Below, one piece after another: positions 6,896-10,477 of a DNA stretch of 10,477 nt (position 1 is the stretch's first letter; each line of letters begins with the position of its first letter). The stretch spans positions 1 through 10,477 of the forward strand of contig CAZGKX010000071.1 in NCBI GenBank assembly GCA_964525945.1, written 5' to 3'. The notes below the pieces were generated by a model. The model saw nothing but the letters and a program-made list of their open reading frames with translations. It had not been told where the DNA came from and made no database searches. The stretch comes from CAZGKX01 sp964525945 (GTDB lineage Bacteria > Pseudomonadota > Gammaproteobacteria > Legionellales > Legionellaceae). Both the position numbers and the translations under genes were made by a program.

Positions 6896-7981
6896 TTACC
6901 TCAGCTTTAATGTTGCTAAACCACATAACACAAAAACAACGGTGATTATCCAAAAACGCACAATAACTTTCGGTTCTGACCACCCTTTTAATTCAAAATG
7001 GTGATGAAGTGGTGCCATGCGAAATAAACGTTTGCCACCCGAATATTTAAAATAACCCACTTGTAGAATGACAGAAATGGTTTCAATCACAAACAGTCCA
7101 CCCATGATCAGCAGCACCAATTCTTGACGAACAATGATGGCCACCATACCCAATGCGGCGCCTAGGGCCAGCGACCCAACATCGCCCATAAAAATTTGGG
7201 CAGGATAACTGTTGTACCAAAGAAAGCCCAAACCAGCCCCTACCAGGGCCGAACAAAAAATGGTTAACTCCCCGGTGTTTGGAACAAAGGGGATAGCCAA
7301 ATAATGGGCGTAAACGGCATTGCTGCTCACGTACGCAAATACACCTAGTGCACCCGCTACCATGACAATAGGCATGATGGCTAAACCATCAAGACCGTCC
7401 GTTAAATTGACGGCATTGCTGCTGCCAACAATAACAAAATAGGCCAACACAGGAAAAATACCACTTAAATTAATCAGCCATGATTTAAAGAAAGGCACTG
7501 ATAATTGCGTGTGAATTGGAATACTAGCATTGAAGTACAAAAAAAGAACAGCAACTAAAGCGATCATGGATTGCCAGAAATATTTCCAACGGGCTGGCAA
7601 TCCTTTGCTGTTTTTTAAAATTAATTTTCGATAATCATCGACCCAGCCCACCAAACCAAAACCAAGTGTGACCAATAACACCAGCCACAAGCTGACTTGG
7701 TGCAAATCACCCCACAACAAGCACGAGACGGTAACGGCCAGCAGGATCAATACCCCACCCATGGTGGGTGTTCCTGCTTTGGACAAGTGGCTTTTGGGTC
7801 CATCATCACGCACCATTTGCCCAATTTGCAATCCTCTTAACCAACGAATAGTCAAGGGGCCGCAAAAAAGTCCAACCACGAGAGCAGTCAGCGCCGCCAA
7901 TATTGAACGAAATGTTAAATATTGAAAAACTCTAAATGCATGATACTGGCCTTGTAGAAGTTGTGTAATCCAGTAAAGCAT
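6896..7981 (-). CDS. mraY: Phospho-N-acetylmuramoyl-pentapeptide transferase (lipid I synthase)
   Basis: MraY is an integral inner-membrane enzyme that transfers phospho-MurNAc-pentapeptide from UDP to undecaprenyl phosphate, forming lipid I. The 361-residue product matches E. coli MraY in length (360 aa) and shows about ten membrane segments. Diagnostic motifs are DDGPKSHLSKAGTPTMGG (59-76), GWVDDYRK (112-119) with the paired catalytic-site aspartates 115 and 116, NAVNLTDGLDGLA (189-201), FMGDVGSLALG (264-274, with Asp267) and the MAPLHHHFELKGW loop (322-334). The ATG at 7981 is preceded by an AGG nine bases away. A 36-base AT-rich spacer separates it from murF. The product of MurF is its direct substrate. 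The next enzyme, MurG, is not encoded in the window. Confidence 0.98.
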   Translation of the reverse strand: MLYWITQLLQGQYHAFRVFQYLTFRSILAALTALVVGLFCGPLTIRWLRGLQIGQMVRDDGPKSHLSKAGTPTMGGVLILLAVTVSCLLWGDLHQVSLWLVLLVTLGFGLVGWVDDYRKLILKNSKGLPARWKYFWQSMIALVAVLFLYFNASIPIHTQLSVPFFKSWLINLSGIFPVLAYFVIVGSSNAVNLTDGLDGLAIMPIVMVAGALGVFAYVSSNAVYAHYLAIPFVPNTGELTIFCSALVGAGLGFLWYNSYPAQIFMGDVGSLALGAALGMVAIIVRQELVLLIMGGLFVIETISVILQVGYFKYSGGKRLFRMAPLHHHFELKGWSEPKVIVRFWIITVVFVLCGLATLKLR

Positions 7982-8017
7982 ATTTATATACCTGTTTGTG
8001 TTAAAAAATGTAAAAAA

Positions 8018-9346
8018 TTACTGCACCAACGCGTGCACAATATGTTCCATTGCTGAAGAACGAGAGCCTTTGACCAAGACCGTGGTTTTCTCATTCAATT
8101 GATGCAATAAATCATCCAATAAATCACGTTGACTCTCATAATGCTTGCCTCCAACCCCAAATGCAAGGGCAGTGGTTTTACTTTGCATGCCACACGTCAT
8201 CAATACATCAATGCCATGCGCTTTAGCCGCTTCACCAACATTTTGATGGTGTTGTTGACTCCAAGCGCCCAATTCGCCCATGTCTCCAAAGACAAAGATG
8301 CGAGTGCCTCGACAGTTCGCAAGAACATCCAATGCGGTTAACACAGAACGCAAGTTTGCGTTGTACGTATCATCGATCACCACAGCCGCATTGCGTCCAG
8401 TAAGAAATGTCATGCGCCCTGTTACCCCGGTGAATCGATTCAATCCGGCAGCAATATCTGCGAGCGGAATGCCCAGAGCATAGGTGCAGGAAGCAGCGGC
8501 AAGCGCGTTGCTAATGCTGTGTAGACCCGGCACCTGCAAGCGAATGGCGGCCTCGCCTTTCGGTGTTACCAAGGTAAAATGAGCACAACCAGCGTCATTC
8601 AAGGTTATGGTTTGGGCATGAATGGTGGTTGGGGAACGTGTTGAAAACCGAATAATTTCTTTGCCCGCCAAAATAGTATCCCAATGATGGGCATAAGCAT
8701 CATCTTCGTTAACAACCGCAGTGCCACCGGCCACCAAGCCTTGGTGAATTTCACCTTTGGCATTGGCCACGCCCTCAATGGAACCAAACCCTTCAATGTG
8801 CGCGGGTGCGATATTATTGATTAACGTCACTTGCGGTTGCACGATAGCAACGGTGTGCGCTATTTCCCCAGCATGATTTGCACCCAGCTCGAACACAGCA
8901 TAACGGTGAGTCGCGTTGAGTTGCAGCACGCTTAAAGGCGCACCTAAATGGTTGTTTAGATTCCCGGGCGTCGCAAAGGCCGGCTGGGGAAGAATAGCCG
9001 CAATCATTTCTTTCACGGTTGTTTTGCCATTACTGCCGGTTAAGGCAATGGCCGGGCAAGCTTGCGTTTTACGGTATGAGGCAGCAATTGTCGCCAGAGC
9101 TTGCACGGTATCATTGACAATAAATTGTGGGATGGCTAAATTGGGCAAAAGGTGTTCACACACCACAGCCACCGCCCCATTCGTAATGGCATTTTGCACA
9201 AACTCATGGCCATCCAACCGGGCGCCTTTAATCGCAAAGAAAAGGTAGCCTGGTTTTACCGCACGGCTGTCAATGGCCACACCAGAGATGGTGGTATCAC
9301 CAGCACAAGGCCGTTTAAGTAAATCAGCAATTTCGAGTAGATTCAT
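8018..9346 (-). CDS. murF: UDP-N-acetylmuramoyl-tripeptide--D-alanyl-D-alanine ligase
   Basis: MurF is a cytoplasmic ATP-dependent ligase that adds D-Ala-D-Ala to UDP-MurNAc-tripeptide, completing the pentapeptide. From the ATG at 9346 it is 442 residues (E. coli: 452). Visible are GVAIDSRAVKPGYLFFAIKG (substrate-binding N-domain, about 22-41), P-loop TGSNGKTT (103-110), GNLNNHLG (128-135), FELGANHAGEI (152-162), NAKGE with Lys197 at the usual carbamylation position, GLHSISNALAA (274-284) and IDDTYNAN (324-331). Together these separate MurF from MurC, D and E. An in-frame TTG at 9361 would add five residues. I prefer the ATG because MNLLEIADLL matches the usual family start, although no strong Shine-Dalgarno is seen before it. 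A 113-base spacer with a possible promoter lies upstream; murE, the usual neighbour, is absent. Confidence 0.97.
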   Translation of the reverse strand: MNLLEIADLLKRPCAGDTTISGVAIDSRAVKPGYLFFAIKGARLDGHEFVQNAITNGAVAVVCEHLLPNLAIPQFIVNDTVQALATIAASYRKTQACPAIALTGSNGKTTVKEMIAAILPQPAFATPGNLNNHLGAPLSVLQLNATHRYAVFELGANHAGEIAHTVAIVQPQVTLINNIAPAHIEGFGSIEGVANAKGEIHQGLVAGGTAVVNEDDAYAHHWDTILAGKEIIRFSTRSPTTIHAQTITLNDAGCAHFTLVTPKGEAAIRLQVPGLHSISNALAAASCTYALGIPLADIAAGLNRFTGVTGRMTFLTGRNAAVVIDDTYNANLRSVLTALDVLANCRGTRIFVFGDMGELGAWSQQHHQNVGEAAKAHGIDVLMTCGMQSKTTALAFGVGGKHYESQRDLLDDLLHQLNEKTTVLVKGSRSSAMEHIVHALVQ

Positions 9347-9359
9347 GTTATACCGGGTC

Positions 9360-9373
9360 AATAAGCGCTTATT
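9360..9373. repeat. Perfect 14-base palindrome upstream of murF
   Basis: AATAAGCGCTTATT equals its own reverse complement. It starts 13 bases before the murF ATG and overlaps or directly follows the start point predicted for the candidate promoter. With no spacer at its centre it would make a poor RNA hairpin, since the loop must use up central bases. A binding site for a dimeric regulator is more plausible than a terminator. No regulator is known to me for this exact sequence. Confidence 0.55.
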
Positions 9374-9382
9374 CTACCTAAT

Positions 9383-9410
9383 GTTATCACCATTTAAAGA
9401 AGGGATTCAA
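9383..9410 (-). promoter_or_regulatory. Candidate sigma-70 promoter for murF
   Basis: Read on the minus strand, a TTGAAT box (9405-9410) is followed after 16 bases by GATAAC (9383-9388). Each matches four of six consensus positions. A transcript from it would begin near 9376 and leave a leader of about 30 bases before the murF ATG. The match is modest and AT-rich sequence yields such boxes by chance. Placement in the only large gap and correct orientation are the main support. Confidence 0.35.
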
Positions 9411-9459
9411 TGTCCGGCACCGCAATCTAACGTCGAAAAGAACGCACTAAGATTGTCGG

Positions 9460-10242
9460 TCAGGCTATTTCTGCGTCCAGTGTTTCATTCAAATTTAATA
9501 AGCGGTAATACTGTTGAACACTGGCATCCGTTAATGGTTTTTTATATTGGTCCAATAAAAGTGCATCCAATCCTTCGCTTAATTGCTTTGCGGTATCTAA
9601 CATGATTTCAAAACGCTCGGTGTCAATGGTCGAATTGCCCGAGGCTTGCATAAACAAACAAAGCCCGCGGACACTGAATGCCCCAATATTTTGTAAATCA
9701 AAAACACCGGTTGCCGTTGCTGCAGCTAAACTACATAACACCGGCCCCTGACCATTGGGATATTGATGGCGATGGAACAAATGCCCTTCACCAAAACGCA
9801 AACCAGCAGCCAGCAGTGTTTGTAATAATTCATAACCTGCTAATTGTCGCTCTCCTTTTGCCAGTAAAAACATCATCACGGAAGAAATGGATTCACGGGT
9901 TTCATGCGGAGAGTTTTTTTCTACATTGGCTTGAGGCACTTTGGCCGCGAGACTGGGTTGGTGTTTAGGCTGAGGTTGAGGTTGGTATTTGGATTGGGGT
10001 TTAGGTTGTGAATTAGGTTGGACCCGTATTTGCGCCTCAGGTTCGCTATTGATCAATTGGCTGTTTATTTTTCGAACAGCAACAATATCATCACTGTTTC
10101 CATTTTCTGGCTGACCTATCGACGGTGTTTTAGGGATTTTTGTTTCAGCCTGACCGCGTTTCGCTTTCATCATGCGGCCAATTGCGACGATCACCCCTAT
10201 CAACAACAGGACATTGAGAACCAAACTCCAATTTGCCTGCAT
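9460..10242 (-). CDS. zipA: ZipA, FtsZ-tethering division protein
   Basis: ZipA anchors and bundles FtsZ at the inner membrane. The 260-residue product has the characteristic inverted topology. A hydrophobic segment at about residues 5-22 is followed by basic residues (RMMKAKRG). A flexible linker rich in Pro, Gln and Lys spans about 30-120. The C-terminal FtsZ-binding domain covers about 121-250 and includes YELLQTLLAAGLRFGEGHLF (137-156), GLCLFMQASG (193-202), FEIMLDTAKQLSEGLDALLL (211-230) and KKPLTD (234-239). It is somewhat shorter than E. coli ZipA (328 aa), mostly in the linker. Two adjacent ATGs exist, at 10245 and 10242. A TAGGAG that includes the smc stop codon is only three bases before the first and six before the second, so I chose the second. 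It lies nine bases after smc and is probably co-transcribed. ligA, a frequent downstream neighbour, is absent. Confidence 0.95.
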   Translation of the reverse strand: MQANWSLVLNVLLLIGVIVAIGRMMKAKRGQAETKIPKTPSIGQPENGNSDDIVAVRKINSQLINSEPEAQIRVQPNSQPKPQSKYQPQPQPKHQPSLAAKVPQANVEKNSPHETRESISSVMMFLLAKGERQLAGYELLQTLLAAGLRFGEGHLFHRHQYPNGQGPVLCSLAAATATGVFDLQNIGAFSVRGLCLFMQASGNSTIDTERFEIMLDTAKQLSEGLDALLLDQYKKPLTDASVQQYYRLLNLNETLDAEIA

Positions 10243-10248
10243 CATAGA

Positions 10249-10254
10249 CTCCTA
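10249..10254 (-). promoter_or_regulatory. Shine-Dalgarno for zipA built on the smc stop
   Basis: TAGGAG on the minus strand contains the smc TAG stop and ends six bases before the ATG at 10242. It decides between the two tandem ATGs and implies translational coupling of zipA to smc. Confidence 0.7.
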
Positions 10255-10477
10255 TTTTACGTTATCAACCAAAGATTCCACATCCACAGTAACAATACGA
10301 GACACACCAGGTTCACGCATGGTTACACCAATTAAATGATCCGCCAATTCCATCGTTACTTTGTTATGAGTAATAAATAAAAATTGCACAAATTCAGACA
10401 TTTCCTTCACTAAATCACAAAATCGCCTAACATTGGCTTCATCCAAGGGAGCATCCACTTCATCCAGCATGCAAAAT
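10252..10477 (-). CDS. smc: SMC chromosome-condensation ATPase (C-terminal end; 5' part outside window)
   Basis: SMC is a long coiled-coil ATPase that works with ScpA/ScpB in chromosome organisation and segregation. Only the last 74 or so codons are present, with the gene entering from the right edge. In frame the visible part begins FCMLDEVDAPLDEANVRRF. This contains the Walker B motif (LDEVDAPLDEANV) with its catalytic Glu, followed by the switch-histidine stretch FITHNK and ADHLIGVTMREPGVSRIV, which is typical of the bacterial SMC C-terminus. Internal ATGs such as 10470 lie within the conserved head domain and are not starts. The frame ends at TAG nine bases before zipA, the smc-zipA order seen in many gammaproteobacteria. 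Nothing suggests that the visible end is broken. Confidence 0.95.
   Translation of the reverse strand, partial: FCMLDEVDAPLDEANVRRFCDLVKEMSEFVQFLFITHNKVTMELADHLIGVTMREPGVSRIVTVDVESLVDNVK

Larger units (their letters stand above)
9347..9459 (-). other. Spacer between zipA and murF, longest in the window
   Basis: This 113-base stretch is the only sizeable non-coding gap here. It holds a candidate sigma-70 type promoter and a perfect palindrome, listed separately. I see no terminator-like GC hairpin followed by a T run after zipA, and no convincing coding frame on either strand confined to it. It may be where the murF-to-ftsA transcript begins and where the smc-zipA unit was joined to the dcw genes (inference). 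Confidence 0.6.

Noticed and set aside
7985..8014. Promoter-like TTTACA (8009-8014) and TATATA (7985-7990), 18 bases apart, in the murF-mraY spacer
   Set aside because: A start from these boxes would fall on or after the mraY ATG, leaving no leader, and the spacer is simply AT-rich. Read-through from murF is a simpler source of mraY transcript.
8916..9248. 110-codon plus-strand frame opposite murF
   Set aside because: It is antisense to the conserved P-loop region of murF, and its apparent composition follows from murF codons.
9347..9361. TTG start for murF at 9361, or TTGACC/TATAAC as promoter boxes there
   Set aside because: The ATG at 9346 fits the family N-terminus. TTGACC and TATAAC are only three bases apart, so they cannot be a -35/-10 pair.
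9347..9459. Remnant of murE, ligA or another gene in the zipA-murF spacer
   Set aside because: No recognisable fragment of either protein could be read in any frame of this 113-base stretch.
9273..9605. 110-codon plus-strand frame spanning the zipA-murF spacer
   Set aside because: It is antisense to the starts and ends of two certain genes, has an unremarkable translation and no initiation signal; it gives no evidence of a gene in the spacer.

Overview
The window is a compact block of peptidoglycan-precursor and cell-division genes (a division and cell wall, dcw, cluster). Every gene lies on the minus strand, so transcription runs from base 10477 towards base 1. In that order I read: 3' end of smc, zipA, murF, mraY, murD, ftsW, murC, murB, ddl, ftsQ and 5' end of ftsA. 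Both end genes are cut by the window edge. No RNA gene, mobile element, CRISPR array or clear terminator was found, and no gene-free stretch exceeds about 115 bases.

Organism: ZipA is essentially a gammaproteobacterial division protein, and smc next to zipA is a common gammaproteobacterial arrangement. murB between murC and ddl is an order I recall from the Legionella/Coxiella side of that class. Base composition looks mid-40s percent GC by eye. My best inference is a Legionellales-like gammaproteobacterium; the genus cannot be named from this window.

Layout: (1) 10252-10477 smc end and 9460-10242 zipA, nine bases apart. (2) A 113-base spacer (9347-9459), the longest in the window, with a candidate promoter and a perfect 14-base palindrome just before murF. 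(3) 8018-9346 murF, 6896-7981 mraY, 5555-6889 murD, 4401-5558 ftsW, 2966-4390 murC, 2064-2969 murB, 977-2071 ddl, 233-946 ftsQ, 1-208 ftsA. From murF on, neighbouring genes overlap or are separated by at most 36 bases, as expected for one operon.

How they work together: MurB reduces the enolpyruvyl nucleotide to UDP-MurNAc. MurC and MurD add the first two amino acids of the stem peptide. Ddl makes D-Ala-D-Ala, and MurF attaches it. MraY moves the finished pentapeptide onto undecaprenyl phosphate to make lipid I. FtsW polymerises lipid II at the septum, while ZipA and FtsA tether FtsZ to the membrane and FtsQ scaffolds the divisome. Smc compacts the chromosome.

Most unusual points: murG, normally between ftsW and murC, is absent (10-base junction). 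The usual upstream half of the cluster (mraZ, rsmH, ftsL, ftsI, murE) is also absent, and the remainder is joined directly to smc-zipA, where ligA would often follow. I see no unknown gene system here; the novelty, if any, is in gene order and junction design.
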